Counted from the first letter of the stretch, positions 18,367 through 30,423 are shown. The stretch: DNA of 64,000 bases from Cryptosporangium arvum DSM 44712 (GCF_000585375.1 NZ_KK073874.1:8467913-8531912), one strand, 5' to 3'. Program-made: numbers and translations. The notes: generated from the letters alone by a model not told the origin.

Positions 18367-18777
18367 ATGCCCAGCGCCGCACCCACCGCCCGCCGCCTTC
18401 CGGCGGGCACGCTCTACCGGGGTCGTGAGGGGATGTGGTCGTGGGTTGCCCACCGGGTGACCGGCGTCCTGATCTTCTTCTTCCTCTTCGTCCACGTACT
18501 CGACACCGCGTTGATCCGGGTGTCGCCCGACGCTTACAACGACGTCATCGCGTCGTACAAGCACCCGATCATGAGCGTGATGGAACTCGGCCTGACGGCC
18601 GCGATCGCGTTCCACGCCCTGAACGGGATCCGGATCGTGCTTGTCGACTTCTGGTCGAAGGGCACCAAGTACCAGGCTGTGATGCTTCGAGTGATCGTCG
18701 TGCTGTGGGTGGCCCTCATGGTTCCCAGCGCGTACTACCTGCTCAAGCACGCGTTCCTCGAAGTGTTCGGGAGCTGA
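18367..18777 (+). CDS. sdhC: Succinate dehydrogenase cytochrome b556 subunit
   Basis: A 136-residue membrane subunit with three hydrophobic helices. The segment WSWVAHRVTGVLIFFFLFVH carries the first-helix HR motif, and FHALNGIRIVLVDF matches the conserved C-terminal quinone and haem region. It anchors the SdhAB catalytic pair to the inner membrane and takes electrons to menaquinone. ATG 18367 is preferred over the in-frame GTG 18358 because GGAGG at 18352-18356 is 10 bases from the ATG and only one base from the GTG. It leads the sdhCDAB operon. Confidence 0.93.
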   Translation: MPSAAPTARRLPAGTLYRGREGMWSWVAHRVTGVLIFFFLFVHVLDTALIRVSPDAYNDVIASYKHPIMSVMELGLTAAIAFHALNGIRIVLVDFWSKGTKYQAVMLRVIVVLWVALMVPSAYYLLKHAFLEVFGS

Positions 18778-18780
18778 GCG

Positions 18781-19182
18781 ATGGTCACCATTGAGGCCCC
18801 CCGGTCTCCGCGGCGCCGCGCCGCGAACCGCACGAACTTCGAGATGTACGCCTGGGTGTTCATGCGCCTCTCGGGCCTGCTGCTCGTCGTGCTGGTCTTC
18901 ACGCACCTGTTCGTGAACGCGTTCATCGACGGCGGTGTGCAGCGGATCAGCTTCGCGTTCGTGGCCGGCAAGTACGCCAGCCCGTTCTGGCAGGTGTTCG
19001 ACCTCGCGCTGCTCTGGCTCGCGCAGCTGCACGGCACCAACGGTCTGCGCGTGATCATCAACGACTACGCGGAGCGCGACGGCACCCGGTTCTGGCTGAA
19101 GATGCTGCTCTACGTGACGACGACGCTGATCATCGCGCTCGGCACGCTCGTCATCTTCACCTTCGACCCGAACCTCAGCTGA
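18781..19182 (+). CDS. sdhD: Succinate dehydrogenase hydrophobic membrane anchor subunit
   Basis: A 133-residue protein with three membrane helices and conserved features of the actinobacterial SdhD: WVFMRLSGLLLVVLVFTHLF in helix 1 and WLAQLHGTNGLRVIINDY in the middle. It forms the membrane dimer with SdhC. Only 3 bases separate it from sdhC and 13 from sdhA. Confidence 0.92.
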   Translation: MVTIEAPRSPRRRAANRTNFEMYAWVFMRLSGLLLVVLVFTHLFVNAFIDGGVQRISFAFVAGKYASPFWQVFDLALLWLAQLHGTNGLRVIINDYAERDGTRFWLKMLLYVTTTLIIALGTLVIFTFDPNLS

Positions 19183-19195
19183 CCAGGAGACCGAG

Positions 19196-20937
<1,742 letters not shown>

Positions 20938-20938
<1 letters not shown>

Positions 20939-21726
20939 TGGCTTCCACGATGGAGATCACCCGCGAAGCGACCGACGAGGAACTGGTCGAGAAGACCGCC
21001 TCGGGCACGGTCATCCGCACCGTCAACCTCAAGATCCGGCGGTACAACCCGGAGACCGACACCGAGCCGCACTGGGAGACCTACGAGGTTCCGGTCACCC
21101 CGGGCGACCGGCTGCTCAACTCGCTCGGTCACGTCAAGGGGTACCTGGACGGCACGCTGACCTACCGCCGGTCGTGCGCGCACGGCATCTGCGGTTCGGA
21201 CGCGATGCGCATCAACGGCGTCAACCGGCTCGCGTGCAAGGTGCTGCTCAAGGACCTGCTGACGCGCGACGGCGAGGAGGTCACGATCGAGCCCATCAAG
21301 GGGCTGGCGGTCCTCAAGGACCTGATCGTCGACATGGAGCCGTTCTTCGCCGCGTACCGCGCGGTGCAGCCGTTCCTCATCTCCTACGGCAACGAGCCCA
21401 CCAAGGAGCGCCTGCAGTCGGCGGAGGACCGGGCCCGGTTCGACGACACGACCAAGTGCATCCTGTGCGCGGCGTGCACGAGCTCGTGCCCGGTGTTCTG
21501 GAACGACGGCCAGTACTTCGGGCCGGCGGCGATCGTCAACGCGCACCGCTTCATCTTCGACTCGCGGGACGAGGGGGCGGAGGAGCGGCTGGAGATCCTC
21601 AACGACGCCGAGGGCGTCTGGCGCTGCCGGACGACGTTCAACTGCACCGACGCGTGCCCCCGCGGCATCGAGGTCACCAAGGCGATCCAGGAAGTCAAGC
21701 GCGCCCTGCTGTTCCGCCGTGTCTGA
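20938..21726 (+). CDS. sdhB: Succinate dehydrogenase iron-sulfur subunit
   Basis: A 262-residue protein that passes electrons from SdhA to the membrane anchor. It has a [2Fe-2S] ferredoxin-like motif SCAHGICGSDAM near residue 80, where Asp replaces one Cys as also in the E. coli protein. The C-terminal [4Fe-4S] and [3Fe-4S] motifs are CILCAACTSSCPV and CTDACPRGIEV. It is the last gene of sdhCDAB and is followed by a strong terminator. Confidence 0.97.
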
Positions 21727-21735
21727 CGTCCCGCC

Positions 21736-21993
21736 CTAACGCGACAGCCCCGCCTCGTCCAGGCGGGGCTTTCGCGTTTTCCGCAGGCCCTTGACGCCCA
21801 GCACGGCGATGACGGTGCCGATGACGAGCGCCGTCACTATGAGTACGGCGTGGACGATGAGGAACGACGTCGGCGCGCCGTCGTTCCAAGCCCGCGGATC
21901 ATCCCAAATCGCTTTGGCGAAGCGCGGCCAGATAAGCCAGTTCCACCCACCGGCTACCAAAAGGAATGCCGCCCAGCGACGAGTTAGGACCAC
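21736..21993 (-). CDS. SCO4848-family small membrane protein
   Basis: An 85-residue protein starting at GTG 21991-21993. It has two hydrophobic helices, the first around FLLVAGGWNWLIWPRF and the second VHAVLIVTALVIGTVIAVLG, followed by a basic C-terminal tail. The GWNWLIWPRF motif is typical of the SCO4848 family, which is restricted to actinobacteria and has no assigned role. The last codons, encoding the tail RLDEAG, coincide with the hairpin that terminates the convergent sdh operon. Confidence 0.8.
   Translation of the reverse strand: MVLTRRWAAFLLVAGGWNWLIWPRFAKAIWDDPRAWNDGAPTSFLIVHAVLIVTALVIGTVIAVLGVKGLRKTRKPRLDEAGLSR
21746..21770 (+). terminator. Rho-independent terminator of sdhCDAB inside the SCO4848-family gene
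   Basis: A perfect 10-bp stem (21746-21755 with 21761-21770, AGCCCCGCCT) with a 5-base loop is followed by TTCGCGTTTT. It lies 20 bases after the sdhB stop and within the last codons of the opposite-strand gene, so both convergent transcripts can use it. Confidence 0.85.
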
Positions 21994-22086
21994 GCCGTTT
22001 AGTATGCACGGCTACTCTGGGTTTGCCCCGTGGCCGGATGAGGTACGGCCCGGGAGGTACCCGAAGTCGACCCGGAGGCGCCAACC

Positions 22087-23046
22087 GTGTCCGAGCCACT
22101 GCCGGGTGATGTCGTGCCCTCCGATCCGGAGGAGGTCCACACCGAGGCTGAACTCGAGGCGTTAGCCGAGATCATGCCCTCGCTCGAGGACACTCTGGAA
22201 CCGACAGCGGACGCATCGTCCTGGCCCCGCGAGATCCTCGATCCGGAGGAACCGTTCTCCGGGCAGATCTCTCCACCCACTATCCAAGCCGCCCGTCCGG
22301 GCGCGGCCACCGCCACGGTGGTGAGAGCCGCAGGCATCCGCAACGGCGGCTCGGTGATCCGCCCCTCCAACGGGGCGAACGTCCGCTGGACGCCGATCGA
22401 GGCCGTGGCGGACGAGTACGACGACGTCCAGCGCCTGGCGAACCGCGGCTACCGCTGTCTCGGCGTCATCGGCAACGCCTCCCACCTACGCGGCTCCGGC
22501 GGCCACACGCCCTGGTGCTCCGAGGGCTGGAACGGGCGCGCGTGCCGCTTCGGCAAGGTGTACGCGATCGACATCACGGCCCCCAACATGTCGGGGCTCG
22601 AGCGCTGGCTGATCCCACGGCTGCGCAACGGCGCGTACAAGTGGGTCTACTACCTGAACATCAACGGGCACCAGTACACCCGTAAGGACTCGTTCCGCGG
22701 CACGTACTCGTCGTCCGACCATCATCTGCACCTGTCCGGCCTCGCCGGTCACGAGTCCGACAACTCGTCGATCATGCGGGACTGGGAGAACTTTCGGACC
22801 AGCGGAGGAGAAGACATGGCCCAGGTGCCGCAGGCGCAGTGGGATCGCGTGCGCAAGCAGCTCGACGCGATCGACGACACCGTCCACGGCGGCCGGGGTG
22901 GCGCCTACCGCGAGTCGGTGCTGCGCAAGGACCACTCCGACCAGGTCACCGAGCTCAAGGAATACGTCGACCAGCGGTTCGACGCGATCGAGAAGAAGCT
23001 CGACGCGTTACTGGAGAGCACCTCCACCACGCCACCGGTGGTCTGA
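22087..23046 (+). CDS. Putative LAS/M15-like zinc hydrolase with C-terminal coiled coil
   Basis: A 319-residue protein from GTG 22087, with GGAGGC nine bases upstream. Residues 1 to about 85 are acidic and probably disordered. The central domain (about 120-235) has GGHTPWC, then VYAIDIT, then SSDHHLHLSG. This order of His, Asp and HxH is what LAS (M15/M74-like) cell-wall peptidases use to bind zinc. Similar sequences occur in actinophage lysin-like proteins. The tail (about 255-310) is a predicted coiled coil with AIDDTVHGG and DQRFDAIEKKLDALLE. There is no signal peptide. Activity is an inference from the motif order only. Confidence 0.6.
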   Translation: MSEPLPGDVVPSDPEEVHTEAELEALAEIMPSLEDTLEPTADASSWPREILDPEEPFSGQISPPTIQAARPGAATATVVRAAGIRNGGSVIRPSNGANVRWTPIEAVADEYDDVQRLANRGYRCLGVIGNASHLRGSGGHTPWCSEGWNGRACRFGKVYAIDITAPNMSGLERWLIPRLRNGAYKWVYYLNINGHQYTRKDSFRGTYSSSDHHLHLSGLAGHESDNSSIMRDWENFRTSGGEDMAQVPQAQWDRVRKQLDAIDDTVHGGRGGAYRESVLRKDHSDQVTELKEYVDQRFDAIEKKLDALLESTSTTPPVV

Positions 23047-23095
23047 GGCGTCGGCCTGCCGGGCGGCGCGCCCGGACCCGGGTAGCGTTCGCCCG

Positions 23096-24523
23096 GTGAA
23101 GCCGGTTCGACTCGCAGCAGCGGCGCTCGCGTTGGTGTGCTCCGTCAGCTTTCCCGGAGCGCGGCCGGCGGCCGCGGCCGACGATCCGCCCTGCCCGATC
23201 GCCAAGGCGTCCCCGCCGGTCAGCGCTCCGCCACGGCCGACGCCGCCGGAGTCGGACAACACCGAGGACCCGGTCGGCGGCGAGCGGATGGGCAGCACCG
23301 GGCTGGTGCTGCCCGACGGCGTGGCGGCCCGCCTTCCGAAGGGCCTGAACGCCCACTCATGGGTGCTGGCCGACCTCGACAGCGGCGAGGTGCTCGCGGC
23401 CTGCTCCCCGCACGCGCTGCACCAGCCGGCCAGCACGCTCAAGCTGCTCACCGCGCTCACCGCGCTCCCCCGCGTGAAGCCCGAACAGGTCGTCACGGTC
23501 ACGTCGGCCGACCTGGCGTTCGAGTCCGGCAGTTCGGCGGTCGGGCTGGTCGAGGGGGGCCGGTACAAGGTGGAGACGATCCTGCTGGGGCTCATGCTCG
23601 TCTCCGGCAACGACGCCGCGAACGTGCTGGCGCGCCTGGCCGGAGGTGAGAACGGCGTCAAGGGCGGGCTGGCCGCGATGAACGAGACCGCCGAGAAGCT
23701 CGGCGCCCGGGACACCAAAGCGGTGACCCCGTCCGGGCTCGACGGGCCGGGTCAGTGGACCAGCGCGTACGACCTGGCGCTGATCGCGAAGGCCGACTTC
23801 GCCCGCGCCGACTTCCGCAGGTACACGGCGACGAAGTCGGCGCAGATCCCCGGCCAGAAACCGAACGTGCAGCCGCCGCGCACCTACGCCGGCTTCCAGA
23901 TCCAGAACGACAACAAACTGCTCTACAACTACGACGGCGCGATCGGCGGCAAGACCGGGTACACCGACACCGCTCGGCACACCTACATGGGCGCGGCGAG
24001 CCGGAACGGGCGCCGCCTGGTCGTCACGATGCTCGACGGCGAGCACCGCCCGCAGCCGCTCTGGCAGCAGGCCGCCGGGCTGCTCGACTGGGGCTTCGCG
24101 CTGCCGTCGGGCACCGAGCCGGTGGGCCGCCTGGTCGCGGACGCCGACGACGCGAAGGCCACCGCGCCGGAGAAGGCCCCGGAGGCGTCCCGGACGGACG
24201 CCGTGGTCCCCGACGGCACCGCAGAGGGGCCGTCGCCGTACTTCGTGGGCGTCGGAGTGACCGGGGTCAGCCTGCTGGTGCTCGGGATCGGGTTGCTCAG
24301 GGCTCGACAGGTGCGTGCCCGGGCACGACGACGTCGGTCGGCTCGGCTACCCCATCCGGTCGGTCCCGGCGGGGCTCCCCGGACTCAGCGCCGGGAGCCG
24401 GATCGGGGTCCGTCCGGTCCACGACCGTCGAGCCGTCCGCCGCAGCGATATAACGGACCGTCGGCACGTCCGGATCGTCCCCGGCGTCCGACCGACCCCC
24501 GCCGGCAGGAGGGGCCTCGATGA
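23096..24523 (+). CDS. D-alanyl-D-alanine carboxypeptidase (S11 penicillin-binding protein)
   Basis: A protein of about 475 residues from GTG 23096. It has a signal peptide (AAAALALVCSVSFPGARPAAAA), a Pro-rich linker, then the serine-peptidase domain with the three active-site motifs STLK (about residue 118), SGN (about 173) and KTG (about 286). A C-terminal membrane helix (GVSLLVLGIGLL) is followed by an Arg-rich cytoplasmic tail. It trims the terminal D-Ala of peptidoglycan stem peptides outside the membrane. The last 227 bases overlap the convergent YihY gene. The tail after the helix is low-complexity, so the exact functional end is uncertain. Confidence 0.88.
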   Translation: MKPVRLAAAALALVCSVSFPGARPAAAADDPPCPIAKASPPVSAPPRPTPPESDNTEDPVGGERMGSTGLVLPDGVAARLPKGLNAHSWVLADLDSGEVLAACSPHALHQPASTLKLLTALTALPRVKPEQVVTVTSADLAFESGSSAVGLVEGGRYKVETILLGLMLVSGNDAANVLARLAGGENGVKGGLAAMNETAEKLGARDTKAVTPSGLDGPGQWTSAYDLALIAKADFARADFRRYTATKSAQIPGQKPNVQPPRTYAGFQIQNDNKLLYNYDGAIGGKTGYTDTARHTYMGAASRNGRRLVVTMLDGEHRPQPLWQQAAGLLDWGFALPSGTEPVGRLVADADDAKATAPEKAPEASRTDAVVPDGTAEGPSPYFVGVGVTGVSLLVLGIGLLRARQVRARARRRRSARLPHPVGPGGAPRTQRREPDRGPSGPRPSSRPPQRYNGPSARPDRPRRPTDPRRQEGPR

Positions 24524-25457
24524 CGGCGACCACTTCCACGCAGTCGGCCTCCCCCGGAGACGCGTTGCGGTCGATGACCACGCCGCCGCGGGTGGCGACC
24601 GCGGTAAGCGCGGCACAGTAGAGCAGCAGCTGGGCGAACAGGTTGAGGAAGACGAGGAGACCGACGGTTCCGGCCACCACGGTGTAGGCCGGATTGGACT
24701 CCGTCGTCCTGATGTAGACCCGGCCGACGGTCTTGAGCAGCTCCAACCCCACCGCGCCGAGCAGCGCCGGGCCGATGATCCGCCGGAACGACATGCGCAG
24801 CCGGGGCAGCCCGGACAGGAACCCGACGAACGCGACGACGTTCACGACCAGCCCGGCGACGAACGCCAGGACACCCAGCGAGTTGTCACCGAGGCCGGCG
24901 CCGTCCTGACCGGCCGCACCGAGCAGCCACTCCGCGCCGCTGGAGAGCACGATCGTGACTCCGACCGAGAGCAGCAGGGCGGCACCGAGGCCGAGCAGCG
25001 CCACCAGGTCGCTCAACGTCCGCAGGAACCAGTTGCCCGGGTACTCGTTGCGCCGCCAGATGGCACGCACGGACGTGCGGATGCAGTCGACCCAGCGCCA
25101 GCCGGCGAAGAGGAACCCCACCACGCCGATGACACCGGCGGTGTTACGCGCGTCGGCGATCGCGGTGACAGGTAGCCCCGGAATGTTCTGCCGCAGGAAC
25201 GACTCGACGCGCAGCGTCAGCACGGCGTCGTCGGAGAGCAGGAACCCGAGCACGGAGAACGACAGCAACAGGAGCGGGAAAACCGCCAGGAACGCGTAGT
25301 AGCTCATCGCCGCCGCGAGGCGACCGCCGTTGATCTGGTCGAACCGGACGGCGGCCCGAATCATCGTGTCGAACCACCGGAGGCGCTGCCGGGCACGGCG
25401 CACCGGCCCGACGATCCGCGCCGGTATCCCCGGGAACGCGACGAACCGATCGGCCAT
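24297..25457 (-). CDS. YihY/BrkB family inner-membrane protein
   Basis: A 386-residue protein with about six membrane helices. The family signature AAMSYYAFLAVFPLLLLSFS is near residue 50, and GWRWVDCIRTSVRAIWRRNEYP near 130. Proposed roles of the family vary and are not settled, although older annotation called it ribonuclease BN. ATG 25457 is used because the upstream part of the open frame has no membrane-protein character and overlaps the RNA ligase gene, while GGGGGG lies just before 25457. The soluble C-terminal tail from about residue 310 is acidic and Pro-rich and overlaps the carboxypeptidase gene by 227 bases. Confidence 0.85.
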   Translation of the reverse strand: MADRFVAFPGIPARIVGPVRRARQRLRWFDTMIRAAVRFDQINGGRLAAAMSYYAFLAVFPLLLLSFSVLGFLLSDDAVLTLRVESFLRQNIPGLPVTAIADARNTAGVIGVVGFLFAGWRWVDCIRTSVRAIWRRNEYPGNWFLRTLSDLVALLGLGAALLLSVGVTIVLSSGAEWLLGAAGQDGAGLGDNSLGVLAFVAGLVVNVVAFVGFLSGLPRLRMSFRRIIGPALLGAVGLELLKTVGRVYIRTTESNPAYTVVAGTVGLLVFLNLFAQLLLYCAALTAVATRGGVVIDRNASPGEADCVEVVAVIEAPPAGGGRSDAGDDPDVPTVRYIAAADGSTVVDRTDPDPAPGAESGEPRRDRPDGVAEPTDVVVPGHAPVEP

Positions 25458-25477
25458 GCCGCGCCCCCCATCGCCCC

Positions 25478-27054
<1,577 letters not shown>

Positions 27055-27094
27055 CTACGATCTGTGACATCCGGGGCAGTGACGAGGAGCTGAA

Positions 27095-28069
27095 ATGAAA
27101 CTGCTGGTGACGGGCGGCGCGGGCTACATCGGCGGGGTGGTGGTGCGACTGCTTGTCGACGCCGGTCACGACGTCACAGTGCTCGACGACCTCTCCACCG
27201 GCCACGCCGACGTCGTTCCGGACGGGGTGACGCTGCACGAGATGTCGGTGCACGACGTCGCCTCCGTCCTGACCCCCTCGACCGGCTTCGACGGGGTGCT
27301 GCACTTCGCGGCCAAGATCGCCGCCGGAGAGTCGGTGCAGTTCCCGGAGCGGCACTACCACACGAACGTCATCGGCTCGCTCGCTCTGCTCGACGCCGTG
27401 CGCGCGGCGCGCGTCCCCCGACTGGTGTTCAGCTCGACCGCGGCGGTCTACGGCAACCCGCAGGAGGTGCCGATCACCGAGGACGCGGTGAAGGCGCCCA
27501 CCAACCCGTACGGCTGGACGAAGCTCTCGGTCGACGCCGCGATCGGGGCCGAGTGCACCGCGCACGGGCTCGGAGCGATCAGCCTGCGGTACTTCAACGT
27601 GGCCGGCGCGTACCTCCCGGAGTCCGGCCCGGCCCTGGGCGAGCGGCACGACCCCGAGACCCACTTGATCCCGATCGCGCTCGACGTCGCGGCCGGCAAG
27701 CGCGAGAAGCTCCAACTCTTCGGCGACGACTACCCGACGCCCGACGGAACCTGCGTGCGCGACTACATCCATGTCGCCGACCTGGCCACCGCGCACCTGC
27801 TGGCCCTCGAAGCGATCGAGCCCTCGCGGCACAAGGTCTACAACCTGGGCAACGGCAACGGCTTCAGCAACCGGCAGGTCGTCGACGTCGTCCGCGAGGT
27901 CACCGGGCGCACGCTGCCGGTCGAGATGGCGGCGCGCCGCGCCGGTGACCCGGCCGAGCTGGTCGCCTCCAGCGCCCGGGCCGCCGCCGAGCTCGGCTGG
28001 GTGCCGCAGCGCCCTGACCTGCACTCGATCGTGTCCGACGCGTGGACGTTTTATCAGTCCCGGTCATGA
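27095..28069 (+). CDS. galE: UDP-glucose 4-epimerase
   Basis: A 324-residue extended short-chain dehydrogenase that interconverts UDP-glucose and UDP-galactose. The NAD-binding TGGAGYIGG is at residues 5-13. The catalytic triad region shows FSSTAAVYG near 115 and NPYGWTKLSVD (Tyr-x3-Lys) near 140. NVAGAY and RDYIHVADLA follow in order. GAGGAG precedes the ATG by a few bases. It may feed UDP-sugar to the neighbouring CslA-type glycosyltransferase, an inference from proximity. Confidence 0.95.
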   Translation: MKLLVTGGAGYIGGVVVRLLVDAGHDVTVLDDLSTGHADVVPDGVTLHEMSVHDVASVLTPSTGFDGVLHFAAKIAAGESVQFPERHYHTNVIGSLALLDAVRAARVPRLVFSSTAAVYGNPQEVPITEDAVKAPTNPYGWTKLSVDAAIGAECTAHGLGAISLRYFNVAGAYLPESGPALGERHDPETHLIPIALDVAAGKREKLQLFGDDYPTPDGTCVRDYIHVADLATAHLLALEAIEPSRHKVYNLGNGNGFSNRQVVDVVREVTGRTLPVEMAARRAGDPAELVASSARAAAELGWVPQRPDLHSIVSDAWTFYQSRS

Positions 28070-28081
28070 TGTGAACTTTTT

Positions 28082-28106
28082 CGTTCCCCACAAACGTGTG
28101 GGAACG
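28082..28106 (+). terminator. Hairpin after galE
   Basis: CGTTCCC at 28082-28088 pairs with GGGAACG at 28100-28106, extended by CACA/TGTG with one bulged base. It lies 12 bases after the galE stop and separates it from the GH6 gene. There is no T tract, so it may be weak. Confidence 0.5.
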
Positions 28107-28267
28107 GTGTGACAGCCGACAGTGTGGTCGGCGTCGCGAACGGGGAGACCGATATCCGACTGACCCGCGGCGGCCGGTAGCGAACGATGCCGTCAACGGG
28201 GTGTGCAGACCAGTTGGTTGGCACACAGAACGGCTGGCATCGGGCGTGTACGGTCAGGCGGGAGTCA

Positions 28268-29398
28268 ATGGGACAGGGCGGGAACCTCGAAGTGGAAGAC
28301 CAGGCGGCACCTGTGGCACCTCCGGTACCTCCGGCTCCCCGGCATCGCCGGCCGCAGCGGATCGGCACACCGCTGATCATCGGGCTCGCGGTCGTCGTCG
28401 CTCTCGTGGCGTGTGGTCTGACGATCATGCTCACGTCGGGCGGTTCCGACGAGGAGCCGCAGACGTCGAAGCCCACGGCCAGGATCGACCCGGACAACCC
28501 GTTGTCCGGAAAGAAGTTCTACGTCAACCCCGAGAACCCGGCGTCGCAGAACGTCGCCCAGCTCGAGGCCGACGGGAACAAGGCCGACGCGGCGCAGATC
28601 AAGAAGATCGCGTCCCGTCCGGTCGCGACCTGGCTGGCCGCGGGGCACGGCGGCACGACCGAAGAGGTGTCGGCGCTCGTCGACGCCGCGCACAAGGTCG
28701 GCCAGGAGGCGGTCATGACCGTCTACAACGTGCCACACCGTGACTGCGGACAGTACTCGTCCGGTGGCGCCTCCGACGCCGAGGACTACAAGGCCTACAT
28801 CGACGAGATCGCAGCCGGCCTCAAGAGCCACGGCGGCGTGGTCATCCTCGAGCCGGACGCGATCGCGCACACCCTCGACAACTGCATCTCCGACGAGGGA
28901 CAGATCGCCGAACGGTACGAGCTGCTGGCGTACGCGATCACCACGCTGAAGACCAACCCGCAGACGCACGTCTACGTGGACGCCGGGAACGCCTCCTGGA
29001 TCAAGGACTTCTCCCGGATGGTCGAAGCCCTGAAGAAGGTCGGCGTCAACAAGGCCGACGGCTTCGCGCTCAACGTGTCGAACTTCGAGACGACGGACGC
29101 GAGCGTGGCGTACGGCAACAAACTGTCGGAGGCGCTCGAGGGCGAGCATTTCGTCATCGACACGAGCCGGAACGGCAACGGTCCGTACACCGATAATTCG
29201 GACGATCTGAAGTGGTGCAACCCGCCGGGGCGGGCTCTCGGTACGCCTCCGACGAGCGACACGGGGATCCCCGGGGTGGACGCGTTCCTCTGGGTGAAGC
29301 AGCCCGGGGATTCGGACGGCGCGTGCCGCGACGGAGCGCCGCAGGCGGGTCAGTGGTGGACGGAGTATGCGTTGGAGCTTGCGAAGGCTTCTTCGTAG
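28268..29398 (+). CDS. Membrane-anchored glycoside hydrolase family 6 protein (CslZ-like)
   Basis: A 376-residue protein with a short Pro-rich cytoplasmic N-terminus, a single membrane helix (about 35-56) and an extracellular GH6 domain. Catalytic-site motifs are HRDCGQYSSGGA with Asp159, VILEPDA with the proton-donor Asp197, VYVDAGN, DTSRNGNG, WCNPPGRALG and LWVKQPGDSDG. GH6 enzymes cleave beta-1,4-glucan by inversion. In Streptomyces a GH6 gene, cslZ, accompanies cslA and glxA, and this is probably the counterpart. Unlike there, it faces glxA and is separated from it by 1.6 kb. ATG 28268 has GGGAG just upstream. Confidence 0.9.
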   Translation: MGQGGNLEVEDQAAPVAPPVPPAPRHRRPQRIGTPLIIGLAVVVALVACGLTIMLTSGGSDEEPQTSKPTARIDPDNPLSGKKFYVNPENPASQNVAQLEADGNKADAAQIKKIASRPVATWLAAGHGGTTEEVSALVDAAHKVGQEAVMTVYNVPHRDCGQYSSGGASDAEDYKAYIDEIAAGLKSHGGVVILEPDAIAHTLDNCISDEGQIAERYELLAYAITTLKTNPQTHVYVDAGNASWIKDFSRMVEALKKVGVNKADGFALNVSNFETTDASVAYGNKLSEALEGEHFVIDTSRNGNGPYTDNSDDLKWCNPPGRALGTPPTSDTGIPGVDAFLWVKQPGDSDGACRDGAPQAGQWWTEYALELAKASS

Positions 29399-29435
29399 GG
29401 CTGAGAGCGGTTTAAGGCGTACTGCGTTCAGTTTG

Positions 29436-29465
29436 GTGAGCCCCGGCCGGGTGGTCGGGGCTCAC
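29436..29465 (+). terminator. Terminator after the GH6 gene
   Basis: A perfect 10-bp stem, GTGAGCCCCG at 29436-29445 with CGGGGCTCAC at 29456-29465, encloses a 10-base loop 37 bases after the GH6 stop codon. It marks the left edge of the repeat island. Confidence 0.75.
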
Positions 29466-29530
29466 TGCGTTGAGGTGAATGCTGGTCGGCGGGGCGGGTC
29501 TCTGCGGATCACTGGGCGACAGTGAGTGCG

Positions 29531-29638
29531 GTTCGAGCGCGGGATGCAGTTCGAGCGCGGGATGCAGTTCGAGCGCGGGATGCAGTTCGAGCGCGGGATG
29601 CAGTTCGAGCGCGGGATGCGGTTCGAGCGCGGGGTGCA
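29531..29638. repeat. Tandem repeat, 18-bp unit, 6 copies
   Basis: Six head-to-tail copies of GTTCGAGCGCGGGATGCA fill 29531-29638. The first four are identical, and the fifth and sixth have one change each (final G for A, and GGTG for GATG). A further half copy follows and decays at 29639. Confidence 0.95.
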
Positions 29639-29740
29639 GTTCGCGCGGGCGGCGGGCACGGGAAACGCGGGTTCTGTGCGTAAGCGCGGGGAAGCGCAGT
29701 TTGTGTGTGGGCGTAGGGGCATCCGGTTCAGCGCGCGGAC

Positions 29741-29876
29741 ACAGGCTCGGCGCGGAGAGCGGCTCGGCGCGGGAAGCAGCACAGCGCGGGGAGCCGCTCG
29801 GCGCGGGGAGCCGCTCGGCGCGGGGAGCCGCTCGGCGCGGGGAGCCGCTCGGCGCGGGGAGCCGCTCGGCGCGAGC
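29741..29876. repeat. Tandem repeat, 17-bp unit, about 8 copies
   Basis: The unit AGCCGCTCGGCGCGGGG is exact in the four copies from 29792 to 29859. Divergent copies precede it (29741-29791, including AGCGGCTCGGCGCGGGA) and one follows (29860-29876). The 17-base period is not a multiple of three, so the reading frame rotates at each unit. Confidence 0.93.
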
Positions 29877-30255
29877 GTAGGTGGCGGGGCTCAGCTCGGG
29901 GCATGCATGGGCGAATGCGGGCGTGTGGGCAGCCGCGGAGCGCGATCTTCTATTCGGAGGCGGCGCGAGATGGAGCAATGTGGGCGCCCGGACGTGCAGC
30001 TTTCCGCAGCGCATGGGGCAGAGGGCTAGGAGCAAAATCGCGGGCTTACTCGCCGCCGAGGGGGAAGGCGCTCGCTCGCAAGGCTGCGATGGATCGTGCT
30101 GGGTTCGCGGCGAGCCCGGCCAGGTTCCGCTAGGTGAGCGACCGCTTCCCGACGGACACCCGAGCATCGCTCCCCAGCCGAACAGGTTGGCGGCCCATGG
30201 GCTGCAGCAGGGTGCGCGGCTCGGAACTCGCGACGCAGACACCGCGCCATACCGG

Positions 30256-30423
30256 GCGGGGCGCTCCAGACATGGCCCTGCAGACATGGCCCTGCAGACA
30301 TGGCCCTGCAGACATGGCCCTGCAGACATGGCACTCCAGGCGCGGCACTCCACGCGCGGCACTCCACACGCGGCACTCCAGGCGTGGCGCTCCAGGCGCA
30401 GGCGTACCAAGCGTGGCGTTCCA
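30256..30423. repeat. Tandem repeat, 14-bp unit, about 12 graded copies
   Basis: Four exact copies of ACATGGCCCTGCAG lie at 30270-30325. They are flanked by progressively diverged 14-base units such as GCGGGGCGCTCCAG (30256), ACATGGCACTCCAG (30326), GCGCGGCACTCCAC (30340 and 30354) and GCGTGGCGCTCCAG (30382). The graded divergence looks like successive local duplication. Each exact copy contains the PstI-type palindrome CTGCAG. Confidence 0.92.

Noticed and set aside
30270-30339. 14-bp array considered as a CRISPR-like array
   Set aside because: Units are contiguous with no spacers and no cas genes are present.
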